NCBI RefSeq assembly: GCF_030268225.1 | Contig: NZ_BSQG01000003.1 | Location: forward strand, 344,991 to 408,990 | DNA from: Nocardiopsis ansamitocini | GTDB lineage: Bacteria; Actinomycetota; Actinomycetes; Streptosporangiales; Streptosporangiaceae | Direction of reading: 5' to 3' | Length of the DNA: 64,000 nucleotides | Part shown: positions 35,535-44,683 of the stretch, in pieces | How the letters are laid out: each line of letters begins with the position of its first letter | Position numbering within the stretch: position 1 is the first letter of the stretch | Program-made: the position numbers and the translations under genes | The notes under the pieces: generated by a model | What the model was told of the DNA's origin: nothing | Databases searched by the model: none | Seen by the model: the letters and a program-made list of their open reading frames with translations, nothing else

Positions 35535-36710
35535 ATGTCGCTCTACCCGAGTAAGCACGCTCGGCCCACGCTCGGCACACGCGCCGGGCGCCTGGTGGCC
35601 TACGGGATGCCGCGCCGTCTCGACTGGGTGCTGCTGTCCGCGGTGCTTGCCCTGGGAGTCATCGGCACGCTTCTGGTGTGGGCCTCGACCATGGTCAGCG
35701 GTCAGGCCGGCGGGCTCACCGACTTCGCCCAGCGCCACGTCGCGCACTTTGCCGTGGGTCTCCTGATCTGCCTGGTCGTGGCCTCGGTCGACTATCGTGC
35801 CCCGCATGCCTACGCTCCCGTGATCTTCGTGGTGGCCGCCATCGGCCTCGCCCTGGTGCTCACACCCCTGGGGCAGGTCATCAACGGGTCCCGCTCCTGG
35901 ATCGTCATCGGCGGTTTTCAGGCCCAGCCCGGCGAGATCGCCAAGATCGCGTTGATCCTGGGCACGGCCATGCTGTTGGGGGAGCCCCGCGACGGCGAGC
36001 ACGCTCCCACCGGCCGCGACGTCGTGTTCAGCCTGGTGGCCCTGGCGGTGCCGATGGGCTTGATCCTCGCCCAGCCCGACCTGGGAACAGCCATGGTGCT
36101 CGGCGCGATCTACCTGGGCATCCTCATGCTGTCGGGAGCACCGCTGCGCTGGGTCCTGGTGATGCTGCTCTCCGGACTGTTGGCGATCTTCGCCGTCTGG
36201 TGGTTCGGGCTGCTCAAGGATTACCAGTTGGCCCGCTTCGCCACCTTCATCGACCCCACCGCCGACCCGCAAGGAGCCGGCTACAACGCCAACCAGGCCA
36301 TCATCGCCATCGGTTCTGGCGGATTCAACGGCACGGGCCTGTTCAACGGGGACCAGACCAGCGGAAAGTTCGTCCCCGAGCAGCACACGGACTTCATCTT
36401 CACCGTTGCGGGGGAGGAGTTGGGATTTGTCGGCGGACTGACGATCATCCTGCTGCTGGGCGTGGTGGTCTGGCGGGTCCTGCGAATCGCCGCGGGCTGC
36501 GAGCAGCCCTATGCCCGCCTCGTCTGCGTGGGGGTGGCCGCATGGGTGGCCTTCCAATGCTTCACCAACATCGGGATGAACCTCGGGATCATGCCGATCA
36601 CCGGTCTGCCCCTGCCGTTCGTCTCCTACGGGGGAACCGCTGCGATCGCCGGCCTCGCCGCGATCGGTCTGGTCCTCGCCATCCATGCCCGGGACCGCGG
36701 ATTCGAGTGA
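35535..36710 (+). CDS. rodA: SEDS peptidoglycan polymerase RodA
   Basis: 391 residues with about ten membrane helices. SEDS features: NGSRSWIVIGGFQAQPGEIAK, the loop ending in EQHTDFIFTVAGEELGF, and GLPLPFVSYGGTA near the end. It polymerises lipid II with PBP2. ATG 35535 is chosen for GAGGCGG just upstream; ATG 35517 is the alternative. Last gene of the mre operon; a strong hairpin follows. Confidence 0.95.
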   Translation: MSLYPSKHARPTLGTRAGRLVAYGMPRRLDWVLLSAVLALGVIGTLLVWASTMVSGQAGGLTDFAQRHVAHFAVGLLICLVVASVDYRAPHAYAPVIFVVAAIGLALVLTPLGQVINGSRSWIVIGGFQAQPGEIAKIALILGTAMLLGEPRDGEHAPTGRDVVFSLVALAVPMGLILAQPDLGTAMVLGAIYLGILMLSGAPLRWVLVMLLSGLLAIFAVWWFGLLKDYQLARFATFIDPTADPQGAGYNANQAIIAIGSGGFNGTGLFNGDQTSGKFVPEQHTDFIFTVAGEELGFVGGLTIILLLGVVVWRVLRIAAGCEQPYARLVCVGVAAWVAFQCFTNIGMNLGIMPITGLPLPFVSYGGTAAIAGLAAIGLVLAIHARDRGFE

Positions 36711-36872
36711 GGACAGGGCATCGACCGGGCGGTGCAGCAGGTGAGGGCTCCGGGCCGAGTCCAGAGCCGCGGCGAAGGACCACGGGCAGGGGAGCCGGTC
36801 GGGGGAGGAGTCCGCGTGGACGGGAGGGAACACCGCCGAGGAAAATACGCGAGGACTCTGCGTACGAAGAGA

Positions 36873-36909
36873 TGTACGGCCCGGCGCCCCGCTCGCGCCG
36901 GGCCGTACA
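36873..36909 (+). terminator. perfect 15-bp hairpin, end of mre-rodA operon
   Basis: TGTACGGCCCGGCGC (36873-36887), 7-base loop, exact complement 36895-36909. It lies 163 bases after the rodA stop. Confidence 0.85.
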
Positions 36910-36950
36910 CGTACTTAGACGACCCGGTGCCGCGGACGGTTGTCAGGAAA

Positions 36951-36977
36951 TCAGGATTTTTTGAAGAAAAATTCTGA
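36951..36977 (+). terminator. AT-rich hairpin downstream of the rodA terminator
   Basis: TCAGGATTTTT (36951-36961), loop TGAAG, and AAAAATTCTGA (36967-36977): 11 pairs with one G-U. A/T-rich structure is rare in this genome. It may be a second terminator or a processing or regulatory structure. Confidence 0.5.
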
Positions 36978-37263
36978 ATCCTCGGTCGTTCCTCGACCAG
37001 TCGCCGTGCCGATAGGGGGCCGAGGCGACCAAACCGGAATGACCTTATCGGTCCGTTCGCTTTTCAACTCGTTCGCGACAGGGAAGAGCAGGAATGTGCA
37101 GACCGACCGGCACGCAATATGCGGGCCTGTTCTGTCAGGTTGGGTCAGTGGTGCGAGAGTCCCGGTGCGCACCGTACGCTGAAGTGGACAGAAACCTCCC
37201 GCGCCGGGCACGGAAGTCGACACGTGACCCCGGCTGCGAGAGCGCTGGAGGAAAGGAGCCGAA
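36978..37263. other. gene-free stretch where a radical SAM gene is expected
   Basis: In other actinobacteria a radical SAM gene (TIGR03960) normally lies between rodA and the DUF2344 gene. Here there is only about 550 bases after rodA and I see no radical SAM Cys motif in any frame. GGAGGAAAGGAG at 37247-37258 is a strong ribosome binding site for the next gene. Confidence 0.45.
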
Positions 37264-38097
37264 CTGCCCCCCGCACCAGAGGGCGTCACTTCGCTCTCCA
37301 ACGGATACCAGGGCTTCCGGCAGCGCGTGCAGTACGACAGGCGCCACCGGAGGTGGCTCGCGAGCGATCGCGACGCCGTCCGTATGTGCGGTCCCCAGGT
37401 TCCCACTGCCTTCTCGACGGGGTTCTCGCCTCACCCCACGATTCCCCTTGCGGGCGCCGTTCCCACCGGGGCGGCACGTGAGGCGAAGAACATCGAACCC
37501 GAGTCGACCAAGCCGCGCGACCCCGAACAGGTGCGTGTTCACCTTGACGCGTCCATGCCCGAGGGCATGGACGTCATCGAGGCGGTCCAGGCTGTGGCGG
37601 ACGGTCATCCTGACCGTCCGGAAGCATCGGAGAGGCAGTCCCGACTGCCTGGCGTTCCCGTCAAGGGTGCCGTGACCGCGACGACCGCGTCCACGGCAGT
37701 CGAGCGGGTCGAGACGCAGCGGCCCGCAGGTAAGGGCCACAGTCGCCTCGAAGCGCGATCACCCTTTCGATACCCTTGTGGTGACGGGCGCGCCACAGAA
37801 GAGCGACAAGACACATATGCGATACTTCGCTTGATCGTCGGGCACACGACACCTGCCCTACGAACAGACGACGTGGTGACCGGCCTTTGTCAGGTTGCCG
37901 GCCTCGCGCCGCCGTCATCGCTGGTGATGACCAGGCTGGCGCAGGGGCCGCTCGACGAAGTCACCGGTGCGACAGCCGCCCCGTCCGCCGCGGATCACGC
38001 GGCCTCGGAACCAGCCACCACCGTCGTCAGCGCACACGTTGGGGCCGCCTTCGCGCGGGCCCGAGCGGGGAACGTGCGCGCGCCACAAGGACTTTGA
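37264..38097 (+). CDS. divergent DUF2344 / TIGR03936 radical SAM-linked protein, possibly decaying
   Basis: 277 residues if started at CTG 37264. Family landmarks remain: FSTGFSPHPTIPLAGAVPTG, REAKNIE, DPEQVRVHLDASMPEGMDV, RLPGVPV, then LRLIVGHTTPALRTDDV and VMTRLAQGPLDEVTG at the C-terminus. The helix after RWLASDRD appears shortened by about ten residues against the family as I know it, and third-position GC is lower than in neighbours. The only canonical in-frame start is GTG 37327, inside the homologous region; a strong ribosome binding site (37247-37258) points to the CTG at 37264. The normal radical SAM partner is missing. It may still be functional since the frame is intact. Confidence 0.65.
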   Translation: MPPAPEGVTSLSNGYQGFRQRVQYDRRHRRWLASDRDAVRMCGPQVPTAFSTGFSPHPTIPLAGAVPTGAAREAKNIEPESTKPRDPEQVRVHLDASMPEGMDVIEAVQAVADGHPDRPEASERQSRLPGVPVKGAVTATTASTAVERVETQRPAGKGHSRLEARSPFRYPCGDGRATEERQDTYAILRLIVGHTTPALRTDDVVTGLCQVAGLAPPSSLVMTRLAQGPLDEVTGATAAPSAADHAASEPATTVVSAHVGAAFARARAGNVRAPQGL

Positions 38098-38215
38098 GCC
38101 GATGCCGCTAGTAGCGACACCGGTACAGACATTAGTGACGACAGTTCTCGTGAGCCGCGGCCCAGGCGTACAGCGCCGGGACCGCGCCTGAGGACTCTGA
38201 CGGGAGACCGCCCGG

Positions 38216-41095
38216 ATGCTCGAAAACGAGCCCAGCAGCGGTGCCAATGGCACTGCGGGCACAACTGAACTGAACGAGGCCGAGAAGGCGCCACGCGAAT
38301 CGGCGAGCGTCGGCGCGTCCGAGGGGGCGGTGACCAAGCCGGTGCGCCGACGGCGTACCGCCAGCCGCCCGGCCGGCCCGCCGCCGGAACCAGAGCCTGC
38401 ACCCGAGCGCGCGCCTGTCGTCGCCGCTCCCGTGGAGTCGGTTCCCGCTGAGGCCGGGGCAGGCGCGCCCGAGCCGGCTGCCGATTCCGGTCAGGCCGCG
38501 GAGGAACCCCCTGCCGCCGCGCCCAAGAAGCGTGTCCGCAAGGCCGCCGCACCCAAGACCACCACCAAGAGCACCAGGACCCGCACTCGGAAGAAGGCCG
38601 CGGAACCCGACCCCGCGGCCGAGACCACCGAGCCGGTCGAGCCCCAGCAGGCCGTGGAACCCCAGCCTGCGCCGGAACCGGCCCAGGCCGAGGAACGCCC
38701 CGGCCAGTCGTCGGCCGCAACCGTCACGTTCCAGCCGCCGATGGTGCTGTTCCAGCCGCCGGTCGCGTTCACCCCCCCCGTTGAGAAGGCGGTCGTGCGC
38801 ACCGAGGCCGCTGTCGCGCCTGCCGTGTCCGAGCCAGAGGAGTCCGAGGACCCCGAGGCCGATGACACCGACGACGAGGACCGTCCCTCGCGGCGCCGAC
38901 GCCGGCGCGGTGGTCGCGGCCGCGGAAAGTCGCGTCCGGGGGAGGAGAACACCGACGACGACACCGAGCCGGCCGAAACGCGCACGGACGCGTCGACCCC
39001 TCAGCCCGAGCAGGAACAGGGCGACGACACGGACGAGAGCGCCTCGGCCGAGGACTCCGACCGCGACGACGAGTCCGCCTCCTCGGGCAGCCGCCGTCGC
39101 CGCCGCCGCAGGCGTCGTTCCGGTGGTGACGCCGAGGGGGAGGCACCCGACGAGTCCGACGACCCGCCCAACACCGTCGTGCGTGTGCGTTCGCCGCGTC
39201 CGGCCCGCGCCGAGCGCCCCATCGAGGACGAGGTTCAGGCGGTCCGCGGCTCCACCCGACTGGAGGCCAAGCGCCAGCGTCGGCGCGAAGGGCGCGAGCA
39301 GGGACGCCGTCGCCCGCCGATCATCACCGAGTCCGAGTTCCTCGCCCGCCGAGAGGCGGTCAAGCGTGACCTGGTCGTGCGCCGCACCGGCGAGCGCACC
39401 CAGATCGCAGTGCTCGAGGACGACGTCCTGGTCGAGCACTATGTCGACCGCGCCGACCACAAGTCCTACGTCGGCAACGTCTACCTGGGCCGGGTGCAGA
39501 ACGTCCTGCCCTCGATGGAAGCGGCCTTCGTCGACATCGGCAAGGGGCGCAACGCAGTCCTCTACGCCGGCGAGGTGAACTGGGACGCCTCCGGTCTGGA
39601 GGGGCAGCCGCGCCGCATCGAGGCCGCGCTCAAGTCGGGCCAGTCGGTCCTCGTCCAGGTCACCAAGGACCCGCTCGGCCACAAGGGAGCCCGGCTCACG
39701 AGCCAGATCAGCCTTCCCGGCCGCTACCTGGTCTACGTGCCCGACGGCTCCATGACCGGCATCAGCCGCAAGCTCCCCGACAAGGAGCGCGCCCGGCTCA
39801 AGCAGATCCTGAAGAAGGTCATGCCCGCCGGAGCCGGCGTGATCGTGCGCACCGCGGCAGAGGGCGCCAGCGAGGAGGAGCTGGAGCGCGACATCTCCCG
39901 CCTCGCCAAGCAGTGGGAGTCGATCAAGCGCAAGTCCAAGTCGGCGACGGCCCCGGCCCTGCTCAACAGCGAGCCCGACCTCACCGTCCGCGTGGTCCGC
40001 GACGTCTTCAACGAGGACTTCTCCAGCCTCGCCGTCTCCGGTGACGATGCCTGGGAGACCGTGCACGATTACGTGGACCACGTCGCTCCGCATCTGGCGG
40101 AGCGACTGTCGCACTGGACCGGCGAGCGCGACGTCTTCGAGGCGTACCGGATCGACGAGCAGATCGCCAAGGCCCTGGACCGCAAGGTCTGGCTGCCCAG
40201 CGGCGGTTCATTGGTGATCGACCGCACCGAGGCCATGACGGTGGTCGACGTCAACACCGGCAAGTTCACCGGTCAGGGCGGCAACCTCGAAGAGACCGTC
40301 ACCAAGAACAACCTTGAGGCCGCCGAAGAGATCGTGCGGCAGCTGCGGTTGCGCGACATCGGCGGCATCATCGTCATCGACTTCATCGACATGGTGCTGG
40401 AGAGCAACCGCGACCTGGTGCTGCGGCGCATGCTGGAGTGCCTGTCCCGGGACCGGACCAAGCACCAGGTGGCCGAAGTCACGTCCCTCGGCCTGGTCCA
40501 GATGACCCGGAAGAGGGTCGGTCAAGGGCTGCTGGAGGCGTTCTCGCACTCCTGCGACCACTGCAACGGCCGCGGGTTGATTCTGCACACCGAGCCCATC
40601 GAGACCAAGCCCGCCAACGGTAACGGCGCCGGCAACGGAAACGGTGGTGGCAGCAGCAACGGCAACGGTGGCCGCAAGAAGAAGAACAAGGGCGGCGCCG
40701 ACAAGCCCGACCCCGCCAAACAGGACAAGCCCGAAAAGGCGGAGAAGCAGGACAAGCCGGAGAAGGCGGAGAAGGCGGAGAAGGCAAAGACCCCTGACCC
40801 GGTCGTCGAACCGGCCCCGGCCGCCGAGTCCGAGCCCGCCCAGGCTCAGCCCGAGCCCAAGGTGACCCGTCGTGCACCGCGGCGGGCCAAGCGTGCCGCA
40901 GGGCCGCCGCCCGAGCCCGACGAGGCGGTCCAGGAGGCGCAGTCGGCCCCGGAGCCTCAGGCCGAGCCGGCCGAGGCCGACGCGAGCGCAACCGATGGGA
41001 CTCCGAGCGACGGTGACGCCGAGCGTCCGCGCCGTCGTCGCTCCCGTCGCAAGGCCACCGCTGCACCAGAGGCCGCGAGCGTCGAGGCAGGATAG
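38216..41095 (+). CDS. rne: ribonuclease E/G
   Basis: 959 residues. The catalytic core (about 390-810) is flanked by long disordered arms, as in mycobacterial and streptomycete RNase E/G. N-terminal arm: Pro/Glu/Ala-rich with Arg-rich blocks (RRRRRRGGRGRGKSR near 225). Core: S1 domain (YVGNVYLGRVQNVLPSMEAAF), catalytic Asp residues in VVDVNTGKFTG and IIVIDFIDM, and the zinc-link SCDHCNGRG. The C-terminal arm has Asn/Gly repeats and a KPEKAEK repeat. It starts mRNA decay and rRNA processing. ATG 38216. Confidence 0.96.
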   Translation: MLENEPSSGANGTAGTTELNEAEKAPRESASVGASEGAVTKPVRRRRTASRPAGPPPEPEPAPERAPVVAAPVESVPAEAGAGAPEPAADSGQAAEEPPAAAPKKRVRKAAAPKTTTKSTRTRTRKKAAEPDPAAETTEPVEPQQAVEPQPAPEPAQAEERPGQSSAATVTFQPPMVLFQPPVAFTPPVEKAVVRTEAAVAPAVSEPEESEDPEADDTDDEDRPSRRRRRRGGRGRGKSRPGEENTDDDTEPAETRTDASTPQPEQEQGDDTDESASAEDSDRDDESASSGSRRRRRRRRRSGGDAEGEAPDESDDPPNTVVRVRSPRPARAERPIEDEVQAVRGSTRLEAKRQRRREGREQGRRRPPIITESEFLARREAVKRDLVVRRTGERTQIAVLEDDVLVEHYVDRADHKSYVGNVYLGRVQNVLPSMEAAFVDIGKGRNAVLYAGEVNWDASGLEGQPRRIEAALKSGQSVLVQVTKDPLGHKGARLTSQISLPGRYLVYVPDGSMTGISRKLPDKERARLKQILKKVMPAGAGVIVRTAAEGASEEELERDISRLAKQWESIKRKSKSATAPALLNSEPDLTVRVVRDVFNEDFSSLAVSGDDAWETVHDYVDHVAPHLAERLSHWTGERDVFEAYRIDEQIAKALDRKVWLPSGGSLVIDRTEAMTVVDVNTGKFTGQGGNLEETVTKNNLEAAEEIVRQLRLRDIGGIIVIDFIDMVLESNRDLVLRRMLECLSRDRTKHQVAEVTSLGLVQMTRKRVGQGLLEAFSHSCDHCNGRGLILHTEPIETKPANGNGAGNGNGGGSSNGNGGRKKKNKGGADKPDPAKQDKPEKAEKQDKPEKAEKAEKAKTPDPVVEPAPAAESEPAQAQPEPKVTRRAPRRAKRAAGPPPEPDEAVQEAQSAPEPQAEPAEADASATDGTPSDGDAERPRRRRSRRKATAAPEAASVEAG

Positions 41096-41099
41096 ATCC

Positions 41100-41134
41100 G
41101 CGACCGACCGGGTCCTCCGGGCCCGGTCGGTCGC
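41100..41134 (+). terminator. perfect 13-bp hairpin after rne
   Basis: GCGACCGACCGGG (41100-41112), 9-base loop, exact complement 41122-41134. It begins 5 bases after the rne stop. Confidence 0.85.
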
Positions 41135-41145
41135 GTTGTGCAACG

Positions 41146-41175
41146 TGCTCACCCTCAACGGGCGGATGGTAATCT
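41146..41175 (+). promoter_or_regulatory. rplU-rpmA promoter candidate
   Basis: TGCTCA (41146-41151) and TAATCT (41170-41175), 18-base spacing. The ~150-base leader that follows is AT-richer near its end (CATTTTTTCTG around 41293) and could carry an L21-type autoregulatory structure, not proven here. Confidence 0.45.
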
Positions 41176-41328
41176 AAGGTCCGGTGCGTCGGCGCGCCCC
41201 ACATGTTCGCGCGCCCGAGACCTACTTTCGATTCCCTCACCGCCCTCGTGACCGAGGGGGAGCGGGTTGATGACTGCGGTCGATTTTGAGCGCATTTTTT
41301 CTGAAGCGAGCAGGAAGTGAGTTTCCCG

Positions 41329-41640
41329 GTGTACGCGATCGTGCGAGCGGGCGGCCGACAGGAGAAGGTTTCCGTCGATGACGTCTTGAACATCGACTTG
41401 GTAGCCGACGAGGTCGGCGCCACCCTCAAGTGGGAGCCGCTGCTTGTCGTCAACGACGGCAATGTCATCAGCGAGGCCGCCGAGCTGGGTGGTTACCTGG
41501 TCACCGCCGAGGTGATCGGCGAGGCCAAGGGCCCCAAGATCAACATCCTGAAGTACAAGAACAAGACCGGTTACAAGAAGCGCCTGGGTCACCGCCAGAA
41601 GTACACCCGGGTCCGCGTCACCGGTATCGCCGCGAAGTAG
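41329..41640 (+). CDS. rplU: 50S ribosomal protein L21
   Basis: 103 residues from GTG 41329, giving the standard N-terminus [14 protein letters not shown]. The C-terminus has the L21 signature [19 protein letters not shown], which binds 23S rRNA. GTG 41317 would add MSFP; AGGAAG is spaced awkwardly for both, so the start is uncertain by four residues. Followed by rpmA after 15 bases. Confidence 0.95.
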   Translation: MYAIVRAGGRQEKVSVDDVLNIDLVADEVGATLKWEPLLVVNDGNVISEAAELGGYLVTAEVIGEAKGPKINILKYKNKTGYKKRLGHRQKYTRVRVTGIAAK

Positions 41641-41655
41641 CAGGAGGAGCTCGAA

Positions 41656-41922
41656 ATGGCACACAAGAAGGGCGCATCGTCCAGCCGTAACGGGCGCGAC
41701 TCCAACGCCCAGCGACTCGGCGTCAAGCGCTTCGGCGGCCAGGCCGTCAACGCCGGCGAGATTCTCGTCCGCCAGCGCGGTACCCACTTCCACCCGGGCG
41801 ACAACGTCGGCCGTGGTGGCGACGACACCCTGTTCGCCCTGGTCGCGGGCAAGGTCGAGTTCGGTAACCGTCGCGGCCGTAAGGCCGTCAGCATCGTCCC
41901 CGTCCCGGCCGCCGCCGAATAA
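41656..41922 (+). CDS. rpmA: 50S ribosomal protein L27
   Basis: 88 residues beginning [16 protein letters not shown], with [20 protein letters not shown]. It lacks the cleaved Firmicutes-type N-terminal extension, so the N-terminus can reach the peptidyl-transferase centre directly. AGGAGG-type site upstream (AGGAGGAGCTC). Same operon as rplU; a strong hairpin follows. Confidence 0.97.
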   Translation: MAHKKGASSSRNGRDSNAQRLGVKRFGGQAVNAGEILVRQRGTHFHPGDNVGRGGDDTLFALVAGKVEFGNRRGRKAVSIVPVPAAAE

Positions 41923-41955
41923 GGCCCGGCAGGACAGACGACGCAAGTACCAACG

Positions 41956-41993
41956 CGCGAGGCGGGCCAGTGTCCTTACTGGCCCGCCTCGCG
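41956..41993 (+). terminator. perfect 16-bp hairpin between rpmA and obgE
   Basis: CGCGAGGCGGGCCAGT (41956-41971), loop GTCCTT, exact complement 41978-41993. It may partly insulate obgE from ribosomal-protein transcription; obgE starts 45 bases later, so readthrough is likely. Confidence 0.8.
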
Positions 41994-42037
41994 TGCGTTC
42001 TGCAAGCAGTATCGAGCAGTACCCAGGGGAGAGACAC

Positions 42038-43402
42038 ATGCCCGATTTCGTCGACGAAGCGGTCTTGCAGATCAAGGCCGGGGACGGCGGGCACGGCTGT
42101 GCCTCCATCCACAGAGAGAAGTTCAAGCCGCTCGGCGGCCCGGACGGCGGTAACGGCGGTCGCGGCGGTGACGTGATCCTCCAGGTCGACCGCAACACCG
42201 CGACGCTCCTGGACTACCAGCGCCGCCCGCACCGCAAGGCCCGCAACGGTACGCCCGGGCAGGGCGGCCACCGTTCCGGCGCCCAGGGGGAGGACCTGAT
42301 TCTCACCGTCCCCGACGGCACCGTGGTGACCGGTTCGGACGGCGAGGTCATCGCCGACCTCGTGGGCGAGGGCACCCAGTTGGTGATCGCGACCGGCGGC
42401 CACGGCGGCCTCGGCAACGCCGCGTTGGCGTCCACCAAGCGCAAGGCGCCCGGTTTCGCACTGAAGGGCGAGGCCGGCGACGAGCTGGAGATCCGCCTGG
42501 AGATCAAGACCATCGCCGACGTCGGTCTGGTGGGTTTCCCCAGCGCTGGAAAGTCGTCGCTGATCGCGGCGCTGTCTGCTGCCCGCCCCAAGATCGCCGA
42601 CTACCCCTTCACCACGTTGATCCCCAACCTCGGCGTGGTCGAGGCGGGTGAGACCCAGTACGTGGTCGCGGACGTGCCCGGTCTGATCCCCGGGGCAAGC
42701 GAGGGCAAGGGCCTGGGGCTGGCGTTCCTGCGCCACATCGAGCGCTGCTCCACTCTTCTGCACGTGCTCGACTGCGCGACCTTCGAGCCGGGCCGCGATC
42801 CGGTGAGCGACCTCGAGGTCCTGGAGGCGGAACTCGCCGCTTACGCCGCGCAGACCGAGGTCGACCTCTCCGACCGTCCGCGCATCGTCGCCCTGAACAA
42901 GGTGGATGTTCCCGACGGACGCGAGCTCGCCGACATGGTCACTCCCATGCTCCAGGAGCGCGGCTACCAGGTGATCCATGTCTCGGCTGCCTCTCGTGAG
43001 GGCTTGCGCGAGCTGTCCTTCGCGCTTGCCGCCCAGGTGGCCACGGCGCGAGAAGCCAAGCCTGTGGAGGAGCCCACCCGACTGGTGCTGCGACCCCGTG
43101 AGATCGGCGAGGTCGGGTTCCAGGTCGTCAAGGCCGGGGAGAACACCTTCCGTGTCATCGGTGACAAACCGACCCGCTGGGTGCGCCAGACCGACTTCAC
43201 CAACGAGGAAGCCGTGGGCTACCTCGCCGACCGCCTCAACCGCCTCGGCATCGAGGCAGCGCTGGCCAAGGCCGGTGCGACCGAGGGGGCCGAGGTGCAG
43301 ATCGGTGACACCGACGACGCCGTGGTCTTCGACTGGGACCCGACCATCGACGCCGACGAGATCGTTCCCGGTCCGCGCGGTACCGACGCCCGATTGGCCT
43401 GA
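42038..43402 (+). CDS. obgE: Obg-family GTPase
   Basis: 454 residues: N-terminal glycine-rich OBG fold ([28 protein letters not shown]), G domain with G1 [10 protein letters not shown]3 DVPGLIPGA and G4 NKVD, and a C-terminal OCT domain ([16 protein letters not shown] onward). Involved in 50S assembly and stress control; in Streptomyces it affects differentiation. ATG 42038 with GGGGAGAG upstream. The downstream neighbour proB is conserved. Confidence 0.97.
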   Translation: MPDFVDEAVLQIKAGDGGHGCASIHREKFKPLGGPDGGNGGRGGDVILQVDRNTATLLDYQRRPHRKARNGTPGQGGHRSGAQGEDLILTVPDGTVVTGSDGEVIADLVGEGTQLVIATGGHGGLGNAALASTKRKAPGFALKGEAGDELEIRLEIKTIADVGLVGFPSAGKSSLIAALSAARPKIADYPFTTLIPNLGVVEAGETQYVVADVPGLIPGASEGKGLGLAFLRHIERCSTLLHVLDCATFEPGRDPVSDLEVLEAELAAYAAQTEVDLSDRPRIVALNKVDVPDGRELADMVTPMLQERGYQVIHVSAASREGLRELSFALAAQVATAREAKPVEEPTRLVLRPREIGEVGFQVVKAGENTFRVIGDKPTRWVRQTDFTNEEAVGYLADRLNRLGIEAALAKAGATEGAEVQIGDTDDAVVFDWDPTIDADEIVPGPRGTDARLA

Positions 43403-43437
43403 CCCCGCGACGACGATCCCCCGAAAGGACACGTGAC

Positions 43438-44574
43438 ATGAGCGCCGAGGACCTTGGCCAGGCGTGTTCGGCCATGACCCGGGCCCGACGGGTCGTGGTC
43501 AAGGTGGGGTCGTCGTCGTTGACCACGGCTGAGGGCACCATCGACCACGACCGTGTTGCGCAGTTGGCCGATGTGCTGGCACAGCGCCGTTCGGCCGGGG
43601 TCGAGATCGTCCTGGTGTCCTCGGGCGCGGTCGCGGCCGGGATGACTCCTCTGGGGCTGACGCGCCGCCCCAGAGACCTCGCCACCCAGCAGGCCGCGGC
43701 CAGTGTGGGCCAGGGGCTGCTCCTGGCCCGCTATGCCGCCGAGTTCGCCCGGCACGGCCTCACTGCCGCCCAGGTCCTGCTGACGGTGGAGGACATGATG
43801 CGGCGCGTGCAGTACCGCAACGCTCAACGCACCCTGATCCGGTTGCTGGAAATCGGTGCCGTCCCCATCGTCAATGAGAACGACACCGTGGCCACCCACG
43901 AGATTCGGTTCGGAGACAACGACCGCCTCGCCGCACTCGTGGCGCATCTGCTGCGCGCAGACGCCCTCGTGCTGCTCTCGGACGTGGACGCCCTTTACGA
44001 CGGGAACCCCGGTCTGCCCGGTACGAAACGCATCGCCCGGGTCGACGGCCCCGCTGACCTTGAGGGGGTGGACGTAGGCAGCGCGGGCAAGCGCGGTGTG
44101 GGGACCGGCGGGATGGTGACCAAGGTCGACTCCGCCCGTATCGCCACCGCTGCCGGGGTCTGCACCGTTCTCACGTCAGCTGCCAACGCGCACGCGGCGC
44201 TGACCGGTAGTCCGGTCGGCACGTTCTTCGCTCCGGCTCGGCACCGGCGCCCCTCCACCCGCCAACTCTGGCTGGCGCACGCCACCGCCGGGCGCGGCAG
44301 CGTCGTCCTGGACCCGGGGGCGGTGCGCGCCGTGGTGGGGCGCAACGCCTCGTTGCTTCCGGCCGGAGTGGTGCGGGTGGAGGGCGACTTCGTGGCCGGC
44401 GACCCGGTGGACCTGCTCGACGAGACCGGCAGCGCGGTGGCGCGCGGCCTGGTCAACTACGATGCCGCCGAAATCCCCGAACTCATGGGCCGCTCCACCC
44501 GCTGGCTCGCCCGTGAGCTCGGATCGGAGTACAAACGCGAGATCGTGCACCGCGACGACCTGGTAGTGCTCTAG
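43438..44574 (+). CDS. proB: glutamate 5-kinase with PUA domain
   Basis: 378 residues. First step of proline synthesis: glutamate to glutamyl phosphate. Amino-acid kinase domain with VVKVGSSSLTT, VLVSSGAVAAGM, NENDTVA and TGGMVTKVDSA; C-terminal PUA domain (GRGSVVLDPGAVRAVVGRN...). ATG 43438 with AAAGGA upstream. The next enzyme, proA, is 7.2 kb away behind an accessory block. Confidence 0.97.
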   Translation: MSAEDLGQACSAMTRARRVVVKVGSSSLTTAEGTIDHDRVAQLADVLAQRRSAGVEIVLVSSGAVAAGMTPLGLTRRPRDLATQQAAASVGQGLLLARYAAEFARHGLTAAQVLLTVEDMMRRVQYRNAQRTLIRLLEIGAVPIVNENDTVATHEIRFGDNDRLAALVAHLLRADALVLLSDVDALYDGNPGLPGTKRIARVDGPADLEGVDVGSAGKRGVGTGGMVTKVDSARIATAAGVCTVLTSAANAHAALTGSPVGTFFAPARHRRPSTRQLWLAHATAGRGSVVLDPGAVRAVVGRNASLLPAGVVRVEGDFVAGDPVDLLDETGSAVARGLVNYDAAEIPELMGRSTRWLARELGSEYKREIVHRDDLVVL

Positions 44575-44683
44575 CGAACGGTCCGGCGAGGCCGCGAAGA
44601 ATTCCGGCGCGGATCGGTGCGCGGCGACTCACCCGGGCTTAGGCTCATGGCGCCCGACCCACTTCGCTGAGGAGTCGTTCGCC

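Noticed and set aside
36978-37263. Remnant of the radical SAM (TIGR03960) gene upstream of DUF2344
   Set aside because: I could not find a CxxxCxxC motif or convincing similarity in any frame; the interval is also too short.
37094-37675. 193-residue frame overlapping the DUF2344 gene
   Set aside because: It is Arg/Ser/Pro-rich with no family match, while the overlapping frame matches DUF2344 along its length.
38132-40114. 660-residue minus-strand open frame across rne
   Set aside because: It lies antisense to the clear RNase E/G gene and is made of Leu/Gly/Arg repeats without a fold.
40680-40800. Short repeats in rne (KPEKAEK units) as a mobile or CRISPR-like element
   Set aside because: The units are short, in frame and inside the disordered C-terminal arm common to RNase E.
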